A stretch of 34,110 nucleotides of DNA from Candidatus Microgenomates bacterium (GTDB lineage: Bacteria; Patescibacteriota; JACPGU01): assembly GCA_016188915.1 (NCBI GenBank), contig JACPGU010000001.1:1-34110 (forward strand), read 5' to 3'. Position numbers and translations under genes: made by a program. The notes beneath the pieces were generated by a model. It saw nothing but the letters and a program-made list of their open reading frames with translations. It ran no database searches and had not been told where the DNA came from. Of this stretch, positions 25,351 through 34,110 are shown piece by piece; position 1 is the first letter of the stretch; each line of letters starts with the position of its first letter.

Positions 25351-26073
25351 ATGGCAGTAGCAAAAACAAAGCGTCTAGACGGGATTTTTCGTCAAATAGG
25401 ATATTCAAAATGGGTTTTCGCGCGCGCATTTTTGCCCAGTCTTAAAATATTAATCCCTCTTGCTATTTTTTCTTTTGCTTTCACGACGACCATGTCTTTG
25501 AGCCTAGACGGGTCGATTGTTGTTATCGCTCTCGTGCTTTTTATTTTGTTTTCTTTTTATGCGGCTATCGTGACAATGTATATTATTGATAGCGTGTATC
25601 GCAGGGAGAAAATTGACTTCAAAAAGCTCTTGCCTACGTCCAGAAAAAATTTTTGGAAATTTTTTATCGTGAAATTTCTAACCGCTTTAATTATTATTAT
25701 TGGCTACTTACTTTTTATCATCCCGGGGATTTTTCTCTCCGTACGCTATGCTTTTACCGGATTCGTTGCTCTTTTTGAGAAAAAAAGTATTGGAGATACG
25801 ATGGACTATGGTTTTGAGCTTACTCATGGGTATTGGTGGGCGCTTTTTGGTCGTTTCGTTATTTTGGGATTTTTGATTTCAGTGCTCTATGTCCTAATAA
25901 TTAGCGCTCTTCTTTATGTAGGATCGCTTTTGGCTCCAATCACTAGCACTATTAATAGCGGGATTATTCTCAACGCAATTACATCTTTTGTTTCTCCCTT
26001 TGTTGGCTTGTGGATAACATCATTCTATTATGTTCTTTATAGAGATATCGCGAAGAAATCGGTAACAATTTAG
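25351..26073 (+). CDS. Multi-pass membrane protein
   Basis: SD AAGGAGG; several hydrophobic helices. Confidence 0.8.
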   Translation: MAVAKTKRLDGIFRQIGYSKWVFARAFLPSLKILIPLAIFSFAFTTTMSLSLDGSIVVIALVLFILFSFYAAIVTMYIIDSVYRREKIDFKKLLPTSRKNFWKFFIVKFLTALIIIIGYLLFIIPGIFLSVRYAFTGFVALFEKKSIGDTMDYGFELTHGYWWALFGRFVILGFLISVLYVLIISALLYVGSLLAPITSTINSGIILNAITSFVSPFVGLWITSFYYVLYRDIAKKSVTI

Positions 26074-26076
26074 TTT

Positions 26077-26751
26077 ATGCGTCCAAAGCAATTTGACTAC
26101 AAAAACAATCCGGCGTGGAGAATGTTTCGGATCATGGGGGAGTTCTCGGAGGGTTTTGAATTCATCTCTAGTCTCAAAAAGGCGGTGACGATCTTTGGTT
26201 CGGCGCGCACCAATCCGCGCGACAAATGGTACAAAGAGGCGATGAAGCTCGGAGAATTATTGGCCGGCAAAAATTACGATGTCGTCACCGGCGGAGGACC
26301 GGGGATAATGGAGGCGGCCAATCGTGGCGCTTTCGGTCGGCACAAAAAAGGTGATTCGGTGGGACTCAATATCCAATTACCGCGCGAGCAAAGAGTCAAT
26401 CCTTATGTGGAGCGTTCCATCGCTTTCCATTATTTCTTCACTCGCAAAGTGATAATGAGTTTCGTGGCCAATGCCTATGTTTATTTCCCCGGCGGGTTTG
26501 GCACGCTGGATGAGCTGTATGAAATCGTTACTTTGGTGCAAACGAAGAAATTGGAACCGGTGCCGATTATCTTGGTGGGGCGTGATTTTTGGCGACCATT
26601 GCTTGATTTTTCCAATAAGATGATGGTGGGCAAATACAAAACAGTCAACCGCAATGAGCTGAAAATAATTCAGATTGTTGATACTGCGGAAGGAGCTTTT
26701 AAGATAATTGAAAAAGCTTTGAAGAAAAATGGGAAGAAGAAACAAGAATAA
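26077..26751 (+). CDS. LOG family (TIGR00730) Rossmann-fold protein
   Basis: VVTGGGPGIMEAANRGAF; FPGGFGTLDELYE. Confidence 0.93.
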   Translation: MRPKQFDYKNNPAWRMFRIMGEFSEGFEFISSLKKAVTIFGSARTNPRDKWYKEAMKLGELLAGKNYDVVTGGGPGIMEAANRGAFGRHKKGDSVGLNIQLPREQRVNPYVERSIAFHYFFTRKVIMSFVANAYVYFPGGFGTLDELYEIVTLVQTKKLEPVPIILVGRDFWRPLLDFSNKMMVGKYKTVNRNELKIIQIVDTAEGAFKIIEKALKKNGKKKQE

Positions 26752-26793
26752 CGCAGGATATAGGATGCAGTGCCCAGGATTCAGAAATTGATA

Positions 26794-27483
26794 ATGAAGC
26801 AGATCAAAATCATTTTTGAGGACAAAGATATTTTGGTGATAGATAAACCGGCGGGGTTGGTAGTGGAGAAAGACGCAAAGACCAAGCCATCACAAGGGGA
26901 AACGCTGGAAGATATTTTGAAAAAAGATTTTCAAATCAATCTCCCGCGCGCCGGGATAGTGCACCGATTAGATCGCGATACCTCCGGGCTGATGGTGGTG
27001 GCAAAAACTGAAAAAGCTCTCGTTAATTTGCAAAATCAATTTCAGAGCCATCAGGTGGAGAAAAAATACATCGCCTTGGTTCTTGGTAGAATGGAAGCAG
27101 GGGAGGGGACGATTGATATTGCCTTAAGGCGCGATCCGAAAAACGGAACGCGATTTATTGCCTCAAAAGCGAAAGATGCTCGGAGAGCAGTAACGCATTA
27201 TAAGACAGCAGAGACGATTCGCGGACTGTCTTTACTGGAGATAAATCTGGAAACCGGGCGGACGCATCAGATTCGGGCGCATTTTTTTAGCATAGGTCAT
27301 CCGGTGATAGGGGATCAGATTTATAAAAATGGTCTTTCCGAAAGCATTTCAAAAGAGTTAAATATAGATAGGCAGTTTTTGCATGCAGAAAAACTTTCTT
27401 TTACACATCCTGTGACAGGCAAAAAATTAAATTTTCAAAGCAATTTGCCAAATGATCTAGTAAAAATAAAAAACAAACTATGA
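26794..27483 (+). CDS. RluA-family pseudouridine synthase
   Basis: GIVHRLDRDTSGLMVVAKT; ETGRTHQIRAHF. ORF opens at 26770 but ATG 26794 preferred. Confidence 0.94.
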   Translation: MKQIKIIFEDKDILVIDKPAGLVVEKDAKTKPSQGETLEDILKKDFQINLPRAGIVHRLDRDTSGLMVVAKTEKALVNLQNQFQSHQVEKKYIALVLGRMEAGEGTIDIALRRDPKNGTRFIASKAKDARRAVTHYKTAETIRGLSLLEINLETGRTHQIRAHFFSIGHPVIGDQIYKNGLSESISKELNIDRQFLHAEKLSFTHPVTGKKLNFQSNLPNDLVKIKNKL

Positions 27484-28673
27484 ATCTAGAAAACATTCTC
27501 CCGCCACCAATGCCAGAAAAAAAATTGCCTTCTGGCGAAAATCTTTTTGATAAAGAACTTTTTGATGAACTGGGAAAAAGAACAAGGCAAGCTTTTGATC
27601 TCGGGAAAGAAATGGCAGAAAGCCCAAAAGGTAGAAATCTCGCTAGTTGGTTCAAGAAATCGCCAAGACTCAAGGCGGCGCTTTTTGCTGGCCTTGTAGC
27701 TTCCTCTATCCCTGCTCCCGGAGCGCAAGCCAAAACTAGCGAAGATTTATTTAATATAGGCAAAGGTATAGCGATAGGCAAGGTAGTAGATGGCATCAGC
27801 AAAACAAAGGTAGGGGCCAAAAACGAAAAACAAGAAGTCAAAGACGCGCTGGAGACCATAAAACAAATTCTTTACCTATATAGTTTAGTCAAGGGCGAGG
27901 ATTCTTTGGACGCGCAAGAACTAGAATCGCTTCACCAAATAATAGATATGGCGGAAGCGGAGCCAGATTCACTAGATGAGGAATCCATTGCTAGAATAAT
28001 CCGCATTTTAAATCAGCCCAATAGAGGCGAAAACGAAAGAGAGAAAAAAATGGAAAGAGTTATTAAATTGAGAGAAATCGCGTCCATTTTGCGGGAAAAA
28101 ATGGACGAAATAGAAGCATATAGGCAAGAGGTGGCGGCAAAAGAAAGAGAATTGAAAGAAGAACTGGCCAGTCGCCAGCGAGAGCAAGAAGCGGAAAACG
28201 CGAGCGCCCAATGGGACAAGGAAGCAAAAGAAAGAGAAAGGGCTTTTTATGAAGTGGATTGGGAAGACGATTCCGATATCTCAAATTACGATATGAAATT
28301 TCAACGTTCCTACGACAAAGAGCAAACAGTTTTGCCGGAAAAAGATGGAGCAAAATGGCATTTTGAAAATTGGACGAAGACTATTGATAATAAAAAAACA
28401 ATTGGCCCCTCTGTTTTGGTCAAAGAATATGATGATGGAGAATATGGCAAAGTAAAGCTTGAGATAATTGTTATGTCCACAGACAGTCCTGACAAAAAAG
28501 AAGTAATTGTTTTGTTGTCGGACAATGCCTATCAAAGGGAAAATGTGACCGATCTGGATTCTGACACGCCTAAAAAAGCCCTAGAACTTTTCAACAAAAA
28601 AAATAGAGAAAAGGAGATAATGACAGGAGAAAAAGAAGATGCCAGGGTGGAAAGGGCAAAAGATTTATTCTAA
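27480..28673 (+). CDS. Hypothetical coiled-coil protein, 397 aa
   Basis: Overlaps the preceding stop by 4 nt; Lys/Glu-rich coiled coil. Confidence 0.75.
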   Translation: MNLENILPPPMPEKKLPSGENLFDKELFDELGKRTRQAFDLGKEMAESPKGRNLASWFKKSPRLKAALFAGLVASSIPAPGAQAKTSEDLFNIGKGIAIGKVVDGISKTKVGAKNEKQEVKDALETIKQILYLYSLVKGEDSLDAQELESLHQIIDMAEAEPDSLDEESIARIIRILNQPNRGENEREKKMERVIKLREIASILREKMDEIEAYRQEVAAKERELKEELASRQREQEAENASAQWDKEAKERERAFYEVDWEDDSDISNYDMKFQRSYDKEQTVLPEKDGAKWHFENWTKTIDNKKTIGPSVLVKEYDDGEYGKVKLEIIVMSTDSPDKKEVIVLLSDNAYQRENVTDLDSDTPKKALELFNKKNREKEIMTGEKEDARVERAKDLF

Positions 28674-28678
28674 ATAAA

Positions 28679-28706
28679 AAAATGCCCCGCAGATGCGGGG
28701 CAAAAA
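28679..28706. terminator. Bidirectional terminator between convergent genes
   Basis: GCCCCGCagatGCGGGGC with A-tract 5' and T-tract on the other strand. Confidence 0.85.
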
Positions 28707-28744
28707 GACGGAGAGGGTAGCGCCCCCTCCCAAGGAGGACAAAA

Positions 28745-29674
28745 TTATTGAGGCGGAGGGTTCTCCTCCAAGGCCTTTTCCTTGCAAGTGGACTCATCGC
28801 CCACATACAAGGCACCTGCCGCCTCGTTTAAGCCGACGATTTTGCCGACTTTTTTCTTTTCATCGCCCTCCAGGAGGAGGGCGGTGCCGTATGCCAGGCG
28901 AAGACTTTTTCTTTTCTTCGCCACCTGAGACATACAGCCAGCTTCCGCGTATTGGACGCGGATTTCCCAGGCGCGGTAATCTTTCTCCGCCTGGGAGGCC
29001 TTGGCATTTTGCCCGAGGCGAGTCTCCACCGTGGACTGGAGGGTGTCAATTTTCCTCTCCAGAGGCGCCACTGCGGTCGCCACTTCTTCTTTGATCACCT
29101 CGCGTAGCCTTTTGCCGAAGGCGGCGAGGTGATCCTCCAACTCCTCTTGCGTCAGACTGTCCGATAGGGGCTTTACCTCCACCATCAGGACATGCCCCTT
29201 TTGGCCTGGATAGCCCAAGAGGACCATCCGGCCTTTCTTCAAAATGATGTCGCCCTCCATGGCGACATCGTGCCGGAGCCAACCGATCCCAACGGTGTGA
29301 TGTTGGGGCTGGGTTCCGTCACAGGAAATCTCCTTGAAGGTCAAGATGAAAGCCGATCCATCCTGACCTTTCGCGTAGACGCAGGCCGCGCCGTCGGTGA
29401 CGGCGATGTCGGCGTCACTCCCGAAGGGCGCTCCCAGTTGATTCAAGTCCGCGTTGGCGGTAAGAACCCCTGGAAGTATTTTCACGAAAATCCCCTGTTC
29501 GGCAGAGGCGACCGTGGCGCTGATGAAAAAAGCGCCGAGGAGAGAGAAAAACCCGAAAACGCGGGCTTTCTTCCTTCCAAAAATCTTGGCGATCATCCGA
29601 CCGAAAACGGCCGTAATGATTGCCGCGACAATCATTACGATTGCCAAAAAAACGAGTTTTTTCATCTTTTTCAC
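28745..29674 (-). CDS. Hypothetical membrane/secreted protein, GC-rich
   Basis: Minus ORF of 309 aa, N-terminal TM helices and coiled-coil middle; promoter upstream; visibly higher GC than neighbours. Confidence 0.8.
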   Translation of the reverse strand: MKKMKKLVFLAIVMIVAAIITAVFGRMIAKIFGRKKARVFGFFSLLGAFFISATVASAEQGIFVKILPGVLTANADLNQLGAPFGSDADIAVTDGAACVYAKGQDGSAFILTFKEISCDGTQPQHHTVGIGWLRHDVAMEGDIILKKGRMVLLGYPGQKGHVLMVEVKPLSDSLTQEELEDHLAAFGKRLREVIKEEVATAVAPLERKIDTLQSTVETRLGQNAKASQAEKDYRAWEIRVQYAEAGCMSQVAKKRKSLRLAYGTALLLEGDEKKKVGKIVGLNEAAGALYVGDESTCKEKALEENPPPQ

Positions 29675-29743
29675 GCGTCGCCCCTGGCGTGGGGCGTTCC
29701 TTTCAGTTTTTAAGGTTCGCTTCGCGATACCTGGTTTGAACGC

Positions 29744-29772
29744 AATATAGCATAATTTTACAAAAAAGTCAA
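29744..29772 (-). promoter_or_regulatory. Sigma70-type promoter for the 309-aa gene
   Basis: Minus: TTGACT (29772-29767), 17 bp, TATATT (29749-29744). Confidence 0.85.
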
Positions 29773-29920
29773 TAGTTTTTTAAATAAACATACGACAAAT
29801 AGGACGAATAAGACAAATAGGGCAAAGGAGAAGAGAAAAAATAGCGAAAAACCATCTTGAACAATGAGAAAACTCGGGTTAAGATGGGGGAGCGAAGATT
29901 CATAATTTAAAGAGATTTTT

Positions 29921-31249
29921 ATGCGGAGAAAAATTTGGTTTATCTTTATTTTTATTCTAACTTTGGCTGTTTTCGCCGGTGTGGTGGATTGGCCTAAGGG
30001 GCCGGATATCAAAATCGGTAGTTTTTATCGTAAATTGGATATCCACCAGGGGCTAGATCTTTTAGGAGGAACACATCTGGTTTACGAAGCCGATATGATC
30101 AAAATAAATCCCAAGGAGCGTGATAGCGCGCTGGAAGGAGTAAAAAAAGTAATTGAGCGTCGCATCAATGGCTTGGGCGTGTCCGAACCGATTATTCAAA
30201 CAACCTCGTCGCTTAATTCTTATCGCATTATTATTGAGCTACCTGGTATATCTGACGTGGAGGAAGCAGTCAATCTGATCGGCCAAACAGCCCAATTGGA
30301 ATTTCGAGAAGGGATAGCAAGTCAAAGCCTGGACGAAAATGGACAATTCAAAGTGCCTGGGGCTGAAGACATCAACAATTGGAAAGATATCGGTCTAACC
30401 GGTGCCTTGTTCAAAAAAGCCAATGTGCAAGTCAATCAGAGCACTTTTGAGCCAGAGATCAATATCTCCTTTAACGACGAAGGAGCGACTATTTTTACGG
30501 AAGCAACGGGGCGTAATGTTGGCAAGCCTCTGGCAATATTTTTAGACAAAAAATTGCTTTCCGCGCCCAAGGTCAATCAAAAAATAGAAGAAAGCAACGC
30601 GGTAATCAGTGGCGGTTTTGATATCAAAGAAGCCAAAAATCTAGCCATTCAATTAAATGCTGGCGCTCTGCCGGTGCCTATTTCTTTGGCCGAGCAGAGA
30701 AACGTAGGGGCAACATTGGGTCAGGATTCTGTTCACAAAAGTTTTGTCGCCGGACTGATCGGTGTTTTGGCGGTAATTTTGTTTATGTTGGTTTATTACC
30801 GTTTGCCAGGACTACTTTCTGCCTTGGCGCTATCCATCTATTCTTTGATTGTCATGGCTTTGTTCAAAATTATTCCGGTGACCATGACCCTGGCGGGTAT
30901 CGCCGGTTTCATTTTGTCCATCGGCATGGCCGTGGACGCTAATATTTTGATTTTTGAAAGGATGAAGGAAGAGTTGCGTCGGGGCAAAACTTTTTCTTCA
31001 GCGGTAAAGGCTGGTTTTGATCGTGCTTGGAGCTCTATCCGCGATTCCAATGTTTCGTCTTTGATTACTTGTATTATTTTGTTTTATTTTGGTACTGGCC
31101 TAATCAGAGGCTTTGCTCTAACTTTGGCTATCGGTATTTTGGTCAGTATGTTTTCCGCCATTACGGTGACCAGGATTTTTTTACTGCTTTTGATTGGGAC
31201 AAAAATTTCTGAAAAAAAATGGCTTTTTGGTAGCACGAACTATAAATAA
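29921..31249 (+). CDS. secD: Protein translocase subunit SecD
   Basis: LDIHQGLDLLGGTHLVYEAD; SIGMAVDANILIFERMKEELRRGK. Confidence 0.96.
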   Translation: MRRKIWFIFIFILTLAVFAGVVDWPKGPDIKIGSFYRKLDIHQGLDLLGGTHLVYEADMIKINPKERDSALEGVKKVIERRINGLGVSEPIIQTTSSLNSYRIIIELPGISDVEEAVNLIGQTAQLEFREGIASQSLDENGQFKVPGAEDINNWKDIGLTGALFKKANVQVNQSTFEPEINISFNDEGATIFTEATGRNVGKPLAIFLDKKLLSAPKVNQKIEESNAVISGGFDIKEAKNLAIQLNAGALPVPISLAEQRNVGATLGQDSVHKSFVAGLIGVLAVILFMLVYYRLPGLLSALALSIYSLIVMALFKIIPVTMTLAGIAGFILSIGMAVDANILIFERMKEELRRGKTFSSAVKAGFDRAWSSIRDSNVSSLITCIILFYFGTGLIRGFALTLAIGILVSMFSAITVTRIFLLLLIGTKISEKKWLFGSTNYK

Positions 31250-31258
31250 TATCTGCGC

Positions 31259-32143
31259 ATGAGAATTATTGAGCACTGGAAAATTTGGTTTTTTATTTCG
31301 GCCTTGGCTATTGTGCCGGGAATAATCGCCCTATCCTTGTGGGGATTAAAACCGGGAATTGATTTTGCCGGTGGGACGCTTTTGGAAATGAACTTTCCAA
31401 ACATTAAAGAATTGGACGCGCGTGAGGTGGCGGATGTTTTTGCCAATCAAGGCATAGAAGGCGCGCAAATTACTTTGACTGCTAGCAATACTTTTTTGGC
31501 GCGTTCGCATAGCATTGGTAATGCCCAATACAAAGAATTAGCGACTGCTCTAAATCAAGAAGTAGGGGAGGCCAAAGAATTGCGACTGGAAACAGTTGGA
31601 CCCACTATCAGTCGCGATTTAACAAAGAAAGCCGTTTGGGCGATTATCCTAGCTATTTTGGCTATTATTTTTTATATCGCTTGGGCTTTTCGCACTGTTC
31701 CTAGCGGGTATTCCAGTTGGAAATTTGGCCTTTCCACCATTGTCGCGTTACTTCATGATGTAGTCATCGTGATGGGTGCTTTCGCTATTTTGGGTCATTA
31801 CAAAGGGGTAGAAGTGGACAGTCTGTTTGTCACTGCTATTTTGACAACTCTTGGTTTTTCGGTGCACGATACTATCGTAGTTTTTGACAGGATTAGAGAA
31901 AATCTGCGTACGACAACCGGCACTTTTACTCAGGTAGCCAACAAAAGTATCGGCGAAACAATGAGCCGATCTATCAATACATCGGCTACGGTAATTTTTA
32001 CACTTTTGGCTTTGCTTCTTTTTGGTGGCGCCTCCATTTATTATTTTGTGTTGGCTTTAGTTATCGGTATTATTGCCGGAACGTATTCTTCAATTTTTAA
32101 TGCTTCCATCATCTTGGTTCTTTGGCACAAGAAAAAGGTTTAG
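31259..32143 (+). CDS. secF: Protein translocase subunit SecF
   Basis: GIDFAGGTLLEMNF; TTLGFSVHDTIVVFDRIREN. Confidence 0.96.
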   Translation: MRIIEHWKIWFFISALAIVPGIIALSLWGLKPGIDFAGGTLLEMNFPNIKELDAREVADVFANQGIEGAQITLTASNTFLARSHSIGNAQYKELATALNQEVGEAKELRLETVGPTISRDLTKKAVWAIILAILAIIFYIAWAFRTVPSGYSSWKFGLSTIVALLHDVVIVMGAFAILGHYKGVEVDSLFVTAILTTLGFSVHDTIVVFDRIRENLRTTTGTFTQVANKSIGETMSRSINTSATVIFTLLALLLFGGASIYYFVLALVIGIIAGTYSSIFNASIILVLWHKKKV

Positions 32144-32151
32144 GGTGTAGC

Positions 32152-32179
32152 AAATCCTAAATCCTAAATCCTAAATCCT
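32152..32179 (+). repeat. (AAATCCT)x4 abutting the next start codon
   Basis: Four exact heptamers immediately followed by ATG 32180. Confidence 0.9.
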
Positions 32180-32524
32180 ATGTTTTACACTATTTTTGGG
32201 ATAATTTTGGGGATCGTTTTCGGCGCTTTAGTGCCGATTAATATTCCCGTGGAGTATTCTCGCTATACAGCGGTGGCTATTTTGGTTATTTTGGATATTC
32301 TGATTGCTGCCGTGCGCGATCGGGCGGAAAAGCAATTTTCTACCGCCAACACCGTTACTAGCCTGATTTTTTATGTTGTTTTGACATCATTTTTTGTTTA
32401 CCTAGGAGACAAATTAAACATAGACCTTTATCTTGGAGTGACGGTGGTTTTTATGTTTCGTATTATTCAGAATATTTCTATTTTGAAAGATATTTATTTT
32501 GGCCGTTTTTGGGACGGAAAATAG
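32180..32524 (+). CDS. DUF1290 small basic protein
   Basis: Three-TM 114 aa; 'FGIILGIVFGALVPINIPVEYSRYTAVAILVILDILIAAVRDRAEKQF'. Confidence 0.85.
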   Translation: MFYTIFGIILGIVFGALVPINIPVEYSRYTAVAILVILDILIAAVRDRAEKQFSTANTVTSLIFYVVLTSFFVYLGDKLNIDLYLGVTVVFMFRIIQNISILKDIYFGRFWDGK

Positions 32525-32548
32525 GACAGCAAACCTGGTTTTTGGAAG

Positions 32549-32572
32549 ATCTCTCTCTTGAGAGATTTTTTG
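32549..32572 (+). terminator. Rho-independent terminator
   Basis: ATCTCTCtcttGAGAGATTTTTT. Confidence 0.8.
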
Positions 32573-32606
32573 TTTAGGGCCTCAAGAGAAAAAAACAGGA
32601 TAACCA

Positions 32607-32635
32607 TTGACAAGATTTTCAATATCAGGTATAAT
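32607..32635 (+). promoter_or_regulatory. Perfect-consensus sigma70 promoter
   Basis: TTGACA (32607-32612), 17-bp spacer, TATAAT (32630-32635). Confidence 0.9.
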
Positions 32636-32690
32636 AGACAATATCAAAAATAATTTACCAGCTTAAAGTCTTTTTTCCCCTGGTAGGGAG

Positions 32691-33824
32691 GTGAAAATCT
32701 TTTCAGCTGAAAAAGTTTTTATGAACAGTAACGCAGAAAAAATCTTAGATACCTTTACCGAGAGCAAGGTCAAAGACGCGCATTTTACAAAATTTGCGCG
32801 AGATTTGGTGTCTCACCTGAAAGACAAACAACAGAAAGTTATCTCTAAAAGATTTGGCTTGTCTGGCAGAAAGCGTTCCACTCTGGATGCTATTGGTAAA
32901 GAATTCGGAGTCACTCGCGAGAGTGTCCGCCAGATTGAAGTAGCCTCTATGGGCAAATTGCGCAAAGTATCCAAACTGGATCATAATAAAGAGATCTTTG
33001 TTAAGATTCGCACTCTGATTACTCAAAAAGGAGGCATTGTTTCCGAAGACGCCTTGGCGACTGAGCTAATCGCTGATCTTGAAGAAAATCGCAAAGATGA
33101 AATCAAAAAAACAATGCGCTTTCTTCTGCTCTTAGACGAAGAAATTAGCGCTATTCCTGAAGGAGAACACACAAAATCAGGCTGGTCTTTGTCTTCTTAC
33201 GCCTTGAATATGATTGAAGATATTATCAAAGCCTACGTCGCTATTTTGGATCAGCACGGAGAAGTTTTGGCCGATGAAGCTTTGCTATCGGCGATTGCTC
33301 AAAATGAAGTATCGGAAAAGCACAAAAAAAATATCTCCCCGGAATTTTTGACTTCTTCTCTGGATTTGGCCAGCAAAATTCATCTTCATGAGGGCGGTAA
33401 GAGAGGATTGATCACTTGGCCATGGATTAAGCCACGTACTGTACGCGACAAAATTTTCTATGTTTTGAGCAAAAAAAATGAGCCCATGCATTTTGCCGAT
33501 ATTGCCACCGAAATTGAAAAATCTAATTTTGATCACAAAAAGGCAACAGTTCAAACCGTGCATAATGAATTGATCTCTGACAGCCGTTTTGTTCTTGTCG
33601 GACGGGGTTTGTATGGTCTCTCTACTTGGGGTTTTGAGGCGGGAACAGTAGAAGAGGTGATTGAAAAAATCTTAAAAAAGGCCGATGGACCGATGGATCA
33701 AAAAGATATCGTCAACGCGATTATGGCCAAAAAGAGAGTAAAAAAAGCAACTATTTTAATCAATCTGCAAAATTCTAAAAAGTTCAAAAGAACCAAAGAA
33801 GGTTGGATGCTGGTGGAGGGATAA
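32691..33824 (+). CDS. Sigma70 region-4 domain fused to HARE-HTH (RpoE-delta-like) protein
   Basis: N-terminal sigma4 HTH 'QQKVISKRFGLSGRKRSTLDAIGKEFGVTRESVRQIEVASMGKLRK'; C-terminal HARE-HTH-like 'VRDKIFYVLSKKNEPMHFADIATEIEK'. Start ambiguous (GTG 32691 or ATG 32721). Confidence 0.85.
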   Translation: MKIFSAEKVFMNSNAEKILDTFTESKVKDAHFTKFARDLVSHLKDKQQKVISKRFGLSGRKRSTLDAIGKEFGVTRESVRQIEVASMGKLRKVSKLDHNKEIFVKIRTLITQKGGIVSEDALATELIADLEENRKDEIKKTMRFLLLLDEEISAIPEGEHTKSGWSLSSYALNMIEDIIKAYVAILDQHGEVLADEALLSAIAQNEVSEKHKKNISPEFLTSSLDLASKIHLHEGGKRGLITWPWIKPRTVRDKIFYVLSKKNEPMHFADIATEIEKSNFDHKKATVQTVHNELISDSRFVLVGRGLYGLSTWGFEAGTVEEVIEKILKKADGPMDQKDIVNAIMAKKRVKKATILINLQNSKKFKRTKEGWMLVEG

Positions 33825-33903
33825 GAAATTAAAAAAGTAAGAAAGTAAGAAAGTAAAAAATTAAATAAATAAGGTGTGCGAAAAAAATTGAGCAAAAAAC
33901 ATG

Positions 33904-33952
33904 AAGTAAAAAGCCCCTGTCGACAACTCTTGCGAAGGGGCTTTTTACTTTT
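33904..33952. terminator. Bidirectional terminator hairpin
   Basis: AAGTAAAAAGCCCC...GGGGCTTTTTACTT, 14-bp stem. Confidence 0.8.
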
Positions 33953-34110
33953 CAAAATAAGAGTATAATATTTCATTAGGAAAGGATCTCCTGATTCATT
34001 TTTCTGTTTAGACAGAGCATCGTTCTGTCTAAGGGGGATACAAGACAATGCTTTGTCTCTACTGACAAATAATAGAATTCTACTCTCTTATTTTCTTATT
34101 TTATTAATTT

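Noticed and set aside
28693-29713. Plus-strand ORFs opposite the GC-rich gene (28693-29094, 29192-29713)
   Set aside because: Shadow ORFs from high GC. The minus ORF has promoter, plausible N-terminal membrane helices and terminator.
1-34110. CRISPR array, tRNA or rRNA genes
   Set aside because: No regularly spaced direct repeats with spacers, and no tRNA or rRNA signatures noticed on either strand by eye.

Overview
The window has the compact, AT-rich housekeeping layout of a Patescibacteria/CPR (Parcubacteria-like) genome. Group assignment is inference from gene content and style only. Plus-strand genes, in order: 3' part of an LPxTG-anchored DUF11-type surface protein, prfB, ftsE, ftsX, an EnvC/M23-type coiled-coil peptidase, a CtpA/S41 protease, rplI, ybaB/ebfC, pth, mfd, dprA, topA, lemA, a TPM-domain protein, eno, an orphan ORF, recR, two hypotheticals, cysS, a membrane protein, a LOG-family protein, a RluA-type pseudouridine synthase, a hypothetical, secD, secF, a DUF1290 small basic protein, and a sigma-region-4 + HARE-HTH fusion. 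Minus-strand accessory material interrupts this series. The main candidate for an undescribed system lies between dprA and topA: a divergent retron/DRT-like reverse transcriptase (LPKGAPTSP, YADD) preceded by its own sigma70-type promoter and a ~176-nt multi-hairpin leader RNA. That RNA begins at the predicted start site and is closed by a perfect 9-bp long-range stem (GGAGGGGGC/GCCCCCTCC). The cassette is bracketed by near-identical 36-bp terminator repeats. A second major signal is a ~435-nt highly structured minus-strand ncRNA (8763-9198) between pth and mfd, with a TTGACA-17-TATATT promoter, a strong terminator, and a hairpin loop carrying CCCUCCUUU (anti-Shine-Dalgarno-like). Other signals: a MITE-like element with 13-bp TIRs and nested palindromes; STRR-like heptanucleotide repeats that also invade pth and topA coding sequence; a 55-bp palindromic repeat inside prfB and again before ftsX; an overlapping 30-codon uORF before the M23 gene; and a GC-rich inserted gene at 28745-29674.
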